A DNA stretch of 64,000 nt from Rhynchosporium graminicola. Taxonomy: Eukaryota; Ascomycota; Leotiomycetes; Helotiales; Ploettnerulaceae. A program made the translations under genes and the position numbers. The stretch spans positions 248,001 through 312,000 of the forward strand of contig FJUW01000006.1 in the NCBI GenBank assembly GCA_900074885.1. Reading direction: 5' to 3'. Below, one piece after another: positions 20,631 through 31,951 of the stretch. Positions within the stretch are counted from its first letter, which is position 1; every line of letters begins with the position of its first letter. The notes under the pieces were generated by a model. The model was not told the origin of the DNA, searched no databases, and saw only the letters and a list, made by a program, of their open reading frames with translations.

Positions 20631-22615
20631 TCAATCATCAGGATACTCATCTCTGATATTCGAAATGAAGACATGCCTCTCCTTATCCCAGCGATTGAAA
20701 TATCGGCCAGCGAGACTCATCAAAGAAGTAGGCACCTCCGGCTCGATAATCTCGATATTCTCCTCGGCTACATAGCGAACACTTGCGTCTTCTACACTGA
20801 AAGTGCTGTCCATTAGCTATGTCATTGGAAACAGCAGATTGATACTTACAAGGCATGATAAAAGCTTTGGTTCCTCCCTCGGGACAGCGAGTCAACATCG
20901 TTATGTGCCATCCAGTCGGAACCCATGCCACATTCAATGTCCCAGCCTGTGATCGCAGCTGTGTATGCGTAGCGTCTATGGCGGAACACCTGTCCAACTT
21001 TGTATCTGACGCCATCTTTCCCTGCTGGTGTATTGCGTCTACGGACTTGTTTGGGAGTTTGGTCTGCAGCTCTGACGATACGTAGCCCGTCTTGGAGTGT
21101 CCCTTGGCCTGTGTTGTTGTAAAGTGGCACTAGGTATTTCTCGATCAAGGAAGCATCCATTGGGTAAAGTCTCTCGAATCTCTCCATGATCATAGGCACA
21201 AATTGGCCTTGAGGTGCTCTTCCTGCTCGCTGAGCAGGGCTCGCAAATATGAAATGTGCCCATAAAGTAGAGTAAAAGGAATTGTCTAGATCAGCAAATG
21301 GATTCGCGTGGAGTGTGATTCTCGGATGCCCTGATGTGTCTCCGATCGTGGCATTCGCCCGGTATTCCCGCACAGTTGCCAGGATATTCCGAGACGTACG
21401 GAGAACGACATCGGCAGTAGAGCAATCTGAGAGTGCCCCGATTCTCTGTGGCTCCGGAACTCCCCACTCAACCAGCATCCTACGAAGGTTAGACAGCGGA
21501 ACTTCTTCGTCCGATCGATAAGGATCCAAATACATGGCCTCTGCAGGTGGATCTCCTGGCGCCAATTGCAATCCGTCAAGAGTCTCGCCCTCGGGAGGTA
21601 AGACCATTGCATGTGCATGGCTAGGAATCGCACAGCATCGAGTATTGAGGCCTAATCTCTGGCTCAATGCACAGAAAATCGCGACCGAAATCAATGGTAG
21701 CGATGGATGGTCTCGATCTTGTAGTGCAATACTAATGTAGTTGTTCTGTAGGTCCCGGTAGGCGATCTCTGAGGCAATGCCTGTGAGATTGTGACGCCGG
21801 AGAAAGATTACTACCGCAACGGCTGTCCTTCGAACGGAACAGTCCTTGAATTCAGGATGCTCTAATTCAAATTGGGATGCGAGTCCATCTAGTATAGAAG
21901 AGATCTGGCAAGACAAACTTAGCCACGAATCAATAGGATATCTTAGCACACTTTTACCTCGGCAGGATCTCCAGTCTGGTCATGCAATACGAACAGGTCG
22001 AACGCTCCTAATGCATGTTCAAGAGGAACGGCTTCGCCACTGACACTTCTCTCCCATACATTCAGGGCTTTTGCTCGGTGGATATGGTCAAGGACGGCAT
22101 TGGCATAGTATCTACACAAGTCAGAAGGACATTCCTGGCAAACTTCATTCTGTGGCGTACCGTCTGGCAAGAACATCTTCGACAGAGTCATCGGTACGAC
22201 AGTGCTGCAGTAGAGTGTCCTTCGCATCATAGCCAAACTCGGATATAGATTCGAATTTTGATATACGATTTGATTGAGAGCCTAGTATGCTGTCCAAAAG
22301 CCCACTTATCTGAACATCAAGCCTCCTCCGCTGTATGTATAAGAGCTTCCAGTCTATATCTCCCACGCTCTGCAGGAACTTCTGCTGTATTTGATGCCTC
22401 CCCGCCCAGTACTTGAAGGCTGTTCGACAATGGTATCTCCAGAGTAACGGCTCGCCCGCCAGCGTGTGAAAGCGTCTCGAAAGTATCTGGATGTGTAGGA
22501 GGTCGCCTGGCGGGCAAAAGGAGAGAATTTGTTGAAGAAGTTCATCTGGAAGACTGGTAAAGATGGGTCGAGGTCTTTCTCCGCCAACGTTTTGGCTGCA
22601 TGTGGGAGCTGCCAT
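20631..22615 (-). CDS. FBXO21-like F-box protein with SirB1/transglutaminase-like and YccV-like domains
   Basis: Probable substrate receptor of an SCF ubiquitin ligase. Four exons: 22615-22161, 22111-21958, 21904-20850 and 20796-20631, giving 609 aa. Domain order matches human FBXO21: F-box at about 18-63 (IFTSLPDELLQQILSFCPPG), then a SirB1/transglutaminase-like core in the middle (SVRRTAVAVVIFLRRHNLTG, LPLISVAIFCALSQRLGLNT, CCAIPSHAHAMVLPPEGE), then a hemimethylated-DNA-binding YccV-like domain near 490-590 (YKVGQVFRHRRYAYTAAITG, VRYVAEENIEII). The start at 22615 is placed at the first Met close to the F-box. An open frame continues upstream to 22918 but reads as leader. The target protein is unknown. 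Confidence 0.92.
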
Positions 22616-25043
22616 TCTGGGGGCAGCACACGGCGTATGCGTTCGAGTACTGTTTGATTGGAGGCGGCGGAGGAGGAGGAGGAGGATCGGAATGCAAGAA
22701 GTTGGCAATCGTAGATGTTTGGGAAATGAAGTCGAAATAGGATTTCCTAAAGGAAATGATTGTTGAAGAAACTTGGGTAACTCAGGCACGGTAAGATGGT
22801 AAAGTTCAATACTGTCATTGTACTCGTGGACCGAGGACTGCACGTCACATCGAATTCCTAGGAGGCAGGTAGCGTTAGCGTGCAAGTGTGGTGGGTATGG
22901 TGAGTCTGGGGGCGACAACGTCAGCTTCCTTAGTTGCCTTCGGTTCGGGTCGAGGTACAGTACAACAATATAGTAACGAGTGCCATGGCAGGTACTCGTA
23001 GGTACATATATATGCTTTGTTTGGGCCTGCAGCGAAAATCACTGAAGATACCGTACCTTGGTTTATTTCCCGGGTGAAAATGCTGTAGCTCATCTATTCT
23101 ATGATTTATGAAGGCCACTAAACCATTCGAATACCTGTTATCCCTTGTGTTCCCAAGAGACTTGGTAGGTAGGCACTACATTCCGCGTCCATTGATTGTA
23201 CCCAGACATTCTTCTCGACATGAAAGTTCTGGCTGCGGACTACATGAGCTAGCTACATTTAACCCTGAGATAGGTGCCGAGCTAGGTAGGAAGGAAGGAA
23301 GGATCTAAAGAAGTCTTCCATGATTGAGGGTATTGTGATATGCTACATATACCTAGGTATATTTACATATGTATATGTGTGTGTGTATATATATATATAT
23401 ATAAATATACATATATACTCACACTCACACTCACACACACACACCTAACCATCAAAACAGTTAGCCAGCCTCAAGTGCTGCAGTAGCAAGGTCAATTGCA
23501 TTGCATATACTAAGTATACAGGCGGGCACCTATCATATTGCCTGTCTGGTCCTCCACCCTCCTTTTTGTGGATCGGCCCGCATCCGATTGATTACCTACC
23601 TACTTAGTAGATCTAGCATCACTAACAGGTAACCGTACAGCAAGTACTTCTAGTACGATTCGTACAGTCAGGTTCGGAAAATTGTATAAACTCAAACCAT
23701 CAGAAAGCCAATCATGATGCTGGTCACATACACCTTCCTTCCTTCCTTCCTTCCTTCACATTTCACCTTCACCTTCACGTTCCCGTGCCAGGAAGCAGAC
23801 CGTGCCGATGCCGATGCCGGTGCCGATGCCGCTCGTCGGCTTCGGGATTCATCCAGAGAAGGGAAGATGGGTAAGGAAATTTCGAGTAAGAAATTTTCAG
23901 CCCAGACACAGGACCGACCAAAAGCAGAAAAGAAATATCTGCCTGAGAATCGCCTCCTCTACCAAGGACCAAGGCTCGCCCGCCCACCACCTACTTAGCT
24001 AGAACCTTGCTTGCCATACAATCCATCCATTCATTATATCTACGAAAGGACTTTGATTGATCTTTACCTCGACCGACATCTGGGGTCTCCACTCAACTAT
24101 CATATCGATCTATCTATCTACTTACAGTACTACTTGGACTACTACTGACTGACTTTTCGCTTATTGTGAATAGCCGTTTCGGGCAATGCCACAACATCAT
24201 TCATTCATTACTTACCAACTGACGATACATCCGGCCTATCATTTTTGTCGGTCACGGTCACATTTTATACAGTAATCTGGTATGACTTGACGTGTCTCTG
24301 CAGCATAGCATCCATCATCACCTACCTACTCGCTCATTCCTTCCAAACACATCTCGCGATATTGCAATCCTCAGTCACACGCACGCTATCTACGAAGTGT
24401 CAATTGTCTACTGCCTAGCTCATGGGTGAGTCCTTGGCCCATCATCTCATCTTCATCTTCATCTTCATCTTCGCCTTTGATTACTTCCATCTTATAACTG
24501 CCCGTATGTTGCATGATTTTGTTGTTCACTCGAAGTCTCGCGAGTGAGTATTTTGCGAACATTCGGCGGGTTTTGTGTATGCCTGCTTACTCGCATCGAG
24601 TTTTATTCCCTTCCCTTCCCTTCAATTCATTCCACAACCTGGCCACCTTCTCACCTCGATCCGGAATAGTACCGCACGACATACATCACAACGATTAAAT
24701 TAAGGCTGCAGAAACACACTGTCGCCCTATTTTGTCTCCGGAACGTCATATTGGGTTTCGTTTTCGACTTGCCACTGTGAATTTCGCAGTTTCTGTTTTC
24801 AATCCTCTTACCTCTCGATGCCAATATTTGTGTCCAGCGCGCCTGCCGTCGTTAAGAACGCCTCCAATTTTCTTTTTTCTCAGCCACCTGACCGACCCGA
24901 TCGAGCTCTTCTGTTGTCACCACCTTAGAACTCAAAAGCAGTAATCTTGTCACGCGCTCAATCTAGAGCAATCAGCATACGATATCACCTACTACAAGTT
25001 GATTTACAAATAGCAATAAACTTCAAATCCGAAATTTGTCAGA
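22616..25043. other. Divergent promoter region with microsatellites
   Basis: 2.4 kb between the FBXO21-like (-) and SPX-RING (+) starts. It holds a GT/AT/AC microsatellite (23370-23444), a CCTT tract (about 23741-23757), GCCGAT repeats (about 23800-23830), CATCTT repeats near 24445-24470, and ACCTAGGT-type tracts. GGTGAGTCC near 24422 could be the donor of a 5' UTR intron of the SPX-RING gene. No protein-coding gene supported. Confidence 0.6.
23370..23444. repeat. TG/TA/AC dinucleotide microsatellite
   Basis: Alternating GT, then AT, then CACTCA/CA runs over about 75 bp. The purine-pyrimidine alternation may form Z-DNA or cruciform structure (inference). Confidence 0.9.
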
Positions 25044-26748
25044 ATGAAGTTCGGTCAAAAGTTCAAAGAGGCCTTGGAAAAGGATGGATATCCTCTCGAG
25101 TGGGTAGATACTGCGATTCCTTACAGGCAGCTCAAGAAGCTTATCAAAAAGGTACGTGACATGGCTCGGGTTTGCTTCCGTCCAAGTTAGCCTGAAGGGT
25201 CAGCTTTCTAATACCGACAGACCCAACAAGAATTGGAAATCTTAGGTTTCGACTCGAACACTCTCGCCCAGTTACAGCAATCCAGCGCAGACGAGGGAGC
25301 TCCCAGTGGTGAAGGCGTGGCTTTTCAGTACAGTTTCGAAGGTAATGACAACTTTGTCCCGAAACTTTCGTTCGTCATCAATGTCAACGATGGCATTCCC
25401 CAGGATGCTCAACTGTCTCCAGAGACGCGGCGATTATTTGAAGCACTGGCCTTGGGGCAACCCGGAAGTTTAAAGGTCAGCTCTTTCGGTAATGATGGTC
25501 AATCTGAAAATCTTGCAGTGGAAGTGTATGTATACAGACCGCTTCTTAATTTCCATGCCATGGGGCCACCCTTTTCCTTATCTTGGGTTTTTCCTTTGGA
25601 CCTTGTACTAATTCCAACGTAGATCCACGGTTGCAGGACAATCGGGTAACCTTCGACGAATCGATGTTCATCTAAGGTTTGATGCAGAGTTCTTTGGGCA
25701 GCTTCATCTCAAATCTTCGGAGGCCTGGGAGGCCCGCGAGGCTCATGCGCAAGAGATTTTGACGAACGAAATCCAAGAGCTATCGAAGACTGTTGCCGTA
25801 GTCGCCAGGTGAGTGTTGTGCAAGGCTCATAGAGTTTCCGGGCTTTCTAGGCAATGCTGATTTGCTAGACCAAACCCCGCGACACTTCACAAGAGCGACC
25901 TTAACAGATGGAGGGAACTTTTTGATGTATACCTTGAAGCAGCTGTCTTCTTCTCCACCAACGAGATTGATCATGGTAGTCGAAGCAGTGTGAGGGCCGC
26001 CGAACAACTGCAGTGGTTCCAGAGCGAGGTAGTCAAAAGAGACATTATGAGTAAATTCAAAGTCAAAAACAGTCACGCTGCACTCAAGCAGTTCGTCAAG
26101 ATCAATATCGATATTCTTGAGCTCATGAAATTTCAGGAGCTCAACAACACCGGCCGATACAAGATCATGAAGAGTAGGTCACTTCCAAAGCTTTACCTAT
26201 CTTCAGTGCTAATCACGCCTAGAATTCGACAAGAAGACGGGCCTCGGTGCTGCTAGAACATTCCCAAAACTTATACCGGCAGGCTCAGTCGTAGGCGATA
26301 CCATGGCGAGGGCTGTTTGTGCTCAGATATCCCAGGAAGTTGTCCAGCTGGTCCCTCGGCTTGAAGACCATGCTTGCCCTGTCTGCACTGATATTGCTTG
26401 GAGGCCTGTCAGACTGCAGTGCAAGCACCTCATCTGCATCCAGTGCGCGATCACCATGCAGAAAGGCCGGAAGCGGTTTTGTCCCCTGTGTCGAGAAGAT
26501 GTTGTTATGATTGCCGATACAGGTGAGCCAGTGACATAACCTCTGCATTTTATGAAGTTATTACCAAAAGTTTTACTAATCATGCGATCTGCACAGACAG
26601 CATTGACAGAGATCTGGAAGCATACCTCAGGAAATGGTTTCCCAAGGAGACATTGAATAAGCAAATCGACAACGAAACAATCGACGGCATCATGAAGTTC
26701 GGGCCCTACTATCGCCACCCCTCGGAACATAATTGTGCTATCATGTAA
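25044..26748 (+). CDS. SPX domain plus RING finger E3 ubiquitin ligase
   Basis: A putative E3 ligase controlled by inositol pyrophosphates, so linked to phosphate status. Six exons: 25044-25151, 25221-25525, 25623-25808, 25869-26173, 26223-26522 and 26597-26748, giving 451 aa. The SPX domain begins at Met1 (MKFGQKFKEALEKDGYPLEW) with the basic helix YRQLKKLIKK and ends with the SPX C-terminal helices (FVKINIDILELMKFQELNNT). A C3HC4 RING follows: C353, C356, C368, H370, C373, C376, C388 and C391 (CPVCTDIAWRPVRLQCKHL, FCPLCRED). The C-terminal FGPYYRHPSEHNCAIM resembles fungal orthologues. The start is fixed by MKFG, the canonical SPX N-terminus. The regulatory role is known for SPX proteins generally and inferred here. 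Confidence 0.95.
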
Positions 26749-29117
26749 AAGAGCGATATGGTTGGTAAGAGCAAGTGAAAAAGGGAAATGGAAAATCATC
26801 TGGAACTTGCGCATGATACCCCTCCGAAGACGGACTTTGTATGGTACTAATCTTTACATATAGCGTAAACGCGAGCGTAACTTATAGCCAAATGGTCTTA
26901 TGCGTTTCGTTAACAGGCCAAGGCTGCTTCTTTCATGATGATGGAATCGAGGAATGAAAGTGTATTCTAGCTGAATCTCACATTGTATCAGGTGCCTTCT
27001 TATGTCGAGGGTCTTGTAGTAAAGGTCACCAGGCTGGTGTGCAGGCAGTTTGCCAACGAATTGCTAGGCATCTACAATTTGTATGCTTCACAGCAATTGA
27101 AGAAGCTGGGGAGTTTCGAACTTCAGGATGTTCTGGTCTACATGACAAGTCTAAGCGACCTCATGTCGCCAGAACTCTCGGAGCATAAGCGCCTGAGACT
27201 CCATTTGGAACTCATTTTGAATAAGTAATAACGGTAGAACAATGAGAAATAATCATTTTACCAATCATATTACTTAGGCATTTTTTCTAGTACGGGACAC
27301 CTCTTCCCTCCTTTCTCCTACACTTGTATTACTCCCCTCTGGTTCAGATGTAGTATATATGTTAGGACTAGCTAATAAGATCCAATAGATACTTTGAATC
27401 TCGATCCCGTTAGGTGAATCTGAAGTTAGCTCGTATGCTGTTAGGAAACAGTCATTATGAGATCACGACACTTGGTCCTAGCCTTATGTAAAACACAGCT
27501 GACTTTACTGGTCCTGCTATTGTTAAAGTACATTGCTATACTATCGTCTTGATCGAGAGGCGTAAGTCTCGCTGCTTCAGGTATGAGTTTCCTTAAACTA
27601 TAATAGTTTGGGCCTTTCTATGAACCTCACTTTACACAGCCATATCTATATTCATGGGCATTTTTTTTAACCCTCTACTTTTCGGCCAGGATGATTCTTT
27701 GAATTGATTCCATTAATGTGCTCCCTAGCCACCTAACTTCCGAAAACCTAATTATTCTGGTGTATCAAGAGTGAATAATATTCTGAATCCAAAATGGGCA
27801 AATGCGTTCGTGTTCCAAAAACAGGATATGAAAAGTGGCTCTAGGTCATCAAAGTAGGTCAACTTGTCGTCGAGGAATATAAACGAGCACTAACCCTTTG
27901 TGTTCTCATAATCCAAGAATCTCATTTTCTTTAAGTATACCTAGGTCTGAAGTTAGAAGCCTACCCTGTCTACGAAGCCCTGCTAATGCTGACCCCAAGC
28001 CGTGGTCTCTGGCCTTATCAGCCGACGCTGTCGTTGTATTCGTTCTTTCGTTGTAATTGTTCTTGCATCCGCCTCGAAGTGTAACCTATCGAAGCCATTT
28101 GTAGTTGACCACGATTTGAAAAAAGAGATTCCGAACTCAAAACCGACAAATATTTCTAGTGCAGGCACTCGTGTCCTCCGACTTCGAGGCTGATTTGGGT
28201 CCCAAATTCGCTATTGTGTATTGTAATGTTTTATGATGATCGCATGATGTACACGGACTTGCCGAACTTGATTTCCCATCTACGCGTATATAAGTACAGC
28301 TTTTCATAAACATGGATTCAACTCCTACACGAGCAATTCGGTAGCCATCACAACTATTGACTGCCAGTAAGGTTACGGAAGGTATGTATTTCTCTACCTG
28401 CTGGGAAGCCGAGTAGAGAGACTTGTTGATCCATCTTCCGTATGACCTTGATCCTATTAATGTGTTTCAACGAAACGAAAACCCCCTTCTCGTGGATATT
28501 AATTTACAAAATGATACCTAGTCCTTTATCCACCGAGAAATAGGTAACGTTCCAAGATGTTTGATATAATGATCTGAAAATTTTTCTAGGTGAGTACACA
28601 AGGACTTTTTGGCAATGTCCATGCCGTATCTCAAGAACGAAACGCGTAGAGCGAAAGATGAGTGAGAACAGTTTGCCATCCCCGAGTCGCTTCTATGTCA
28701 AAGACACTTTGTTTTGGAGGTGGTCAGGTCCATGAAATACAAAGCAATGTCTATATGGGACTGTTTCCAAGGTTGACCAAGTAGAGCTTAACACGCACAC
28801 ACTATATCTGCTGGAACAGAAAAGTGCAGATTATCACAAGATGAATATAGGAAGATATGAAGACGATATGCATGTGGAGTTGCGGTCAGCACCGGATATG
28901 ACCTTTACCAGGGCAGAGGTACTAGCAAGCTGCTTTTGCAATCCCCAAGTTAAGAAAGAGAGAAGAATCGGAGCAAGTTTAAAATTAATGTCTTGATACA
29001 ATTCATTAAACTAGTCCGTGTATGCATGCATGAACCAAAGCTGCGCCAAAAACAGACCAGTCCGAATGCCCGCTCACAGATGCCCAACGCCTGACTCGCC
29101 GACCCAAACCCCGTTGC
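26749..29117. other. Intergenic, converging 3' ends, 2.4 kb
   Basis: Between the SPX-RING and ATG4 genes. A small 81-codon open frame (26983-27228, plus) has plausible amphipathic sequence but no family I recognise. A TATATAAG motif at 28287-28294 is followed by possible donor sites (GTAAGG, GTATGT) without a useful ORF. No tRNA-like fold seen by eye. Confidence 0.5.
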
Positions 29118-30592
29118 CTAAGCATTCAATATGGTATCATCGTCGTCTTCGTCATCAAAAGTCTCTACCTCATCAATGGCACCCGCTCGCTCCGTACCAA
29201 CTCCCTGTAAAGTGGGCTCTTGGTTGGCAACATGAATGATGGCCTTGCCTTGAACTTCTTGAACTGATTGCCGCCATTCCCTCCAGTCTTTCTCATCTCG
29301 GATCAAAAATGCTATCAACATGCTCGGGTCCATCTCCTTGATGTGGATCCGGCGCAATCTCCTTGTGTGGCAGGATTCTATGTCTTCTTGAGAGTAATCT
29401 TCAACCTTTGCTGGTAATGGTAACGCGGGACGAGTCTGGTGAGGATCTAGGTAGAAGAAATATTGACCTTGGACACCAATGAAGTAATGTGAGGAGGACG
29501 GCTGACCACTCGAATCCAGTTAGTATTCCGCTCAGAAGTAGAATATCCAAGGGCTTACCCAGCAATTCCAATAGACTGCGGCATTTGCAAAGCGGATTTC
29601 AAGGCCTCCCAATAAACGGGGGTAATTTTGTCGAGGCCAAGTCTCGTGCCTACCAGAATCAAGGTGGGTTTAAAACACTTCCCATCCGGCTTTGCGATTT
29701 TCATGAAGGAGTCTTCATAAACCTCCAAACCATCACCAGTCAGATAGACCCTTAACTCAGAAGACTCATGGTCATTTGTCAATGCTCTTGTATTTTGTCA
29801 GCTGTGAGTAAGCCGAGACAGTAGAGATCTGCTCACTGGATGCAACGTGCTGTTGCTGAAGGACCGAACCACTCCCCAGGATGTTTCCCACAGGCCGTGG
29901 CTCCGTGCTCAACGAATTTGTGAATAGAATAGGGTGCTTTTGGATTGTCTGCAAACAGCGATATGATCTCTCTCTCTGCCAGATTTACAGTACCTCGACG
30001 CCAATCTGTAAAGTACGTCAGCCCGGATATCCATGCCAGAATGGGATCTAAAACTCCAACCTCTACCCATCCGCAGCATCACAAGAGCGTTTGCCAGTAG
30101 GCTCTGCCCGGACCGTATCATGCATCCCCAACCAGTATCAGACGTAAACCCAGCTGGTTGGCTTAGTTGACTCCGCAGACGAACTGACAGGGACATCGAA
30201 GAGGCGGCCTTGGGATCTTGAGATTTAGGAATGGCTGGAAAGTTGGAGCGGTAGGTGAGCCATATTCTGGCCTCGAAATCGTCTAGAAATAGCGCAGGCC
30301 ACCCTCCACCTCCATCTTCCTCATTATAGGCCAGACTAGAGTCTATGCTGCTCGCTGTGCTATCGGGCGGCGTGTCAAGTTTCTCGGGACGCGCAGACTG
30401 TACGGGGGTGGACTTGATATCAGGACGAATGCCAGAAGTGGCAGTCGTTTCGAGCGCCGAGGTTTTCGAGGAGACCTTGTATTGCTTGCCTAGACACCAT
30501 ATTGGAGATCGTGAAGCAGTGTCGTTTGTCGGCTCCGGGTCCCAGAAGTACTGCATAATGCGCTTGTATTTGCCAAAATCAACAGTCGTCAT
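29118..30592 (-). CDS. ATG4: Autophagy cysteine protease ATG4
   Basis: Cleaves the C-terminus of ATG8 for lipidation and later removes the lipid; essential in autophagy. Four exons: 30592-30061, 30005-29837, 29786-29559 and 29508-29118, giving 439 aa. Family landmarks: [30 protein letters not shown], catalytic Cys157 in [20 protein letters not shown], the [12 protein letters not shown] loop, and D331/H333 in YLDPHQTRP. The C-terminus is acidic ([15 protein letters not shown]), an end typical of fungal ATG4. Two introns use rare acceptors: intron 2 ends ACAAG and intron 3 ends TCGAG. They are supported because only these joins restore conserved RCIQALTND and IAGGQPSSS. The [20 protein letters not shown] start is conserved. 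Confidence 0.97.
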
Positions 30593-31951
30593 TTTCTTTC
30601 ATACACACCGTGAGGTCTTCGAGTATAATAGAGTAGGCGGCGAAGAGCATCGATGATATGTTGAGGTATGATTTGATAGAGATTGCTAGATGTTTCGAGG
30701 TTGTCTTGTCTTGGCTTGTCCTGTCCTGTCCAGGTGATGGTCATCGGGCTCGGGTTTGGGAATGGCGGGGAACGTGGGGCAATGCAAGGCAAGGCAAAAC
30801 GATCGAGGTAGAGACGTAGGTAGGTAGGTAGGTAGGTAGGTAGGTAGGTAGGTAGGTACTGATACCTAAGGTAAGGTCCTATTTGCACTGTACTGACCAG
30901 GACAGGCTCGCAATCGCTGGACTTTGTTCTCTTCGTCAAGTTAGGCGAGGAGCGATCAGGTAGGAAGACAGGATTTGATATGATATTATAAATAGGTGAT
31001 TCTAGGTAGGATAGGATAGGAAAAGGATACAAAGGGAGACTCTGGCCCCTGGTTGTCTTTCTAGGAAGGGAAATGAAAGGTAGAAAAATAGGATAGAGAA
31101 ATAGGATGGAGGAGCTGGAGCTGGAGCTGCTAGAACTGTTGGTTTGATACGGAGAGCTGTAGTATTGTAGGTAGCAAGCTGATTAGATGCCCTGACCTGG
31201 GCTGGCCTGGTGTGGTGATGGATCAGATCACTGAGCGGCACTTCTGACCACCGCATGTCAGTCAGTCATGGTCATGTCACTGGGACGAACGAATAAGCAT
31301 TACATGCATACATACATGCATACATAGGTAGCTATCGATAGATAGATAGACAGACAGATAGGTAGTACTGTCAACATAAAATGTGGAATGAAATGAATCG
31401 AATCGATTCGAATTATAGGCGGCTGGCTGATTCAATATTCAGTTCAGAGTGACATAGCATAGGTACCTAGGTACATAGGCAAGATAGATACTTATAGCTA
31501 GCTAGGTAGCATAAGGCAGGTAGGTAGGTACCTAGGTAGGGGCGAATCAACAGTGTGTCAGTTTGCGAGTATGCAAAACGTGTGTTGTAGTCTACTATGG
31601 TATTCGCTGTCCAGTTCTATTTCTATTTCTGTTTCTAGAATAGGTAGGTATAAGTAAGTACCTTATGCTTTGCTTTGAATGTCTTATCGGCGATAGGCTT
31701 TTGCCAAGAGTATGAGGTAGACAGACACTCTTTGAGACATTGCCTCTTCTACTTCCATCATATCTGAAGGTCTCCATGGTAATATCTTTCTTTCACCTTC
31801 ACTCCCACTTCAACTTTCGTAGCCACCTTCAGTTCTCCTTTCATTGAGCTCGTCCACTAGACCAATATCAAATCGACAATTGTTAAGATTGTTCCGTCTG
31901 TCTCTGTGCCACGAAATCTGTAAAGGTCAAACTATTGCCACGCGGAATACG
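30593..31951. other. Divergent promoter region, ATG4 / SQS1
   Basis: 1.36 kb head-to-head space. Rich in GTAG, ACAT, GATA and CTAGGTA repeats (30815-30858, 31290-31365, 31460-31540). No gene supported; the minus-strand open frames 30589-31032 and 31002-31256 are leader and repeat sequence. Confidence 0.6.
30815..30858. repeat. GTAG tetranucleotide microsatellite
   Basis: About 10-11 perfect GTAG units 220-265 bp upstream of the ATG4 start. Probably within its promoter or leader. Confidence 0.9.

Noticed and set aside
22616..22918. Upstream extension of the FBXO21-like protein
   Set aside because: Open frame continues, but the sequence (poly-Leu, His/Pro-rich) does not look like the family and Met at 22615 lies next to the F-box.
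26983..27228. 81-codon plus-strand open frame downstream of the SPX-RING gene
   Set aside because: Plausible composition but no family match, no introns and no promoter; too short to support alone.
31844..31951. N-terminal extension of SQS1 from an earlier ATG
   Set aside because: The 36 added residues do not resemble SQS1; MPRSKK at 31952 does.
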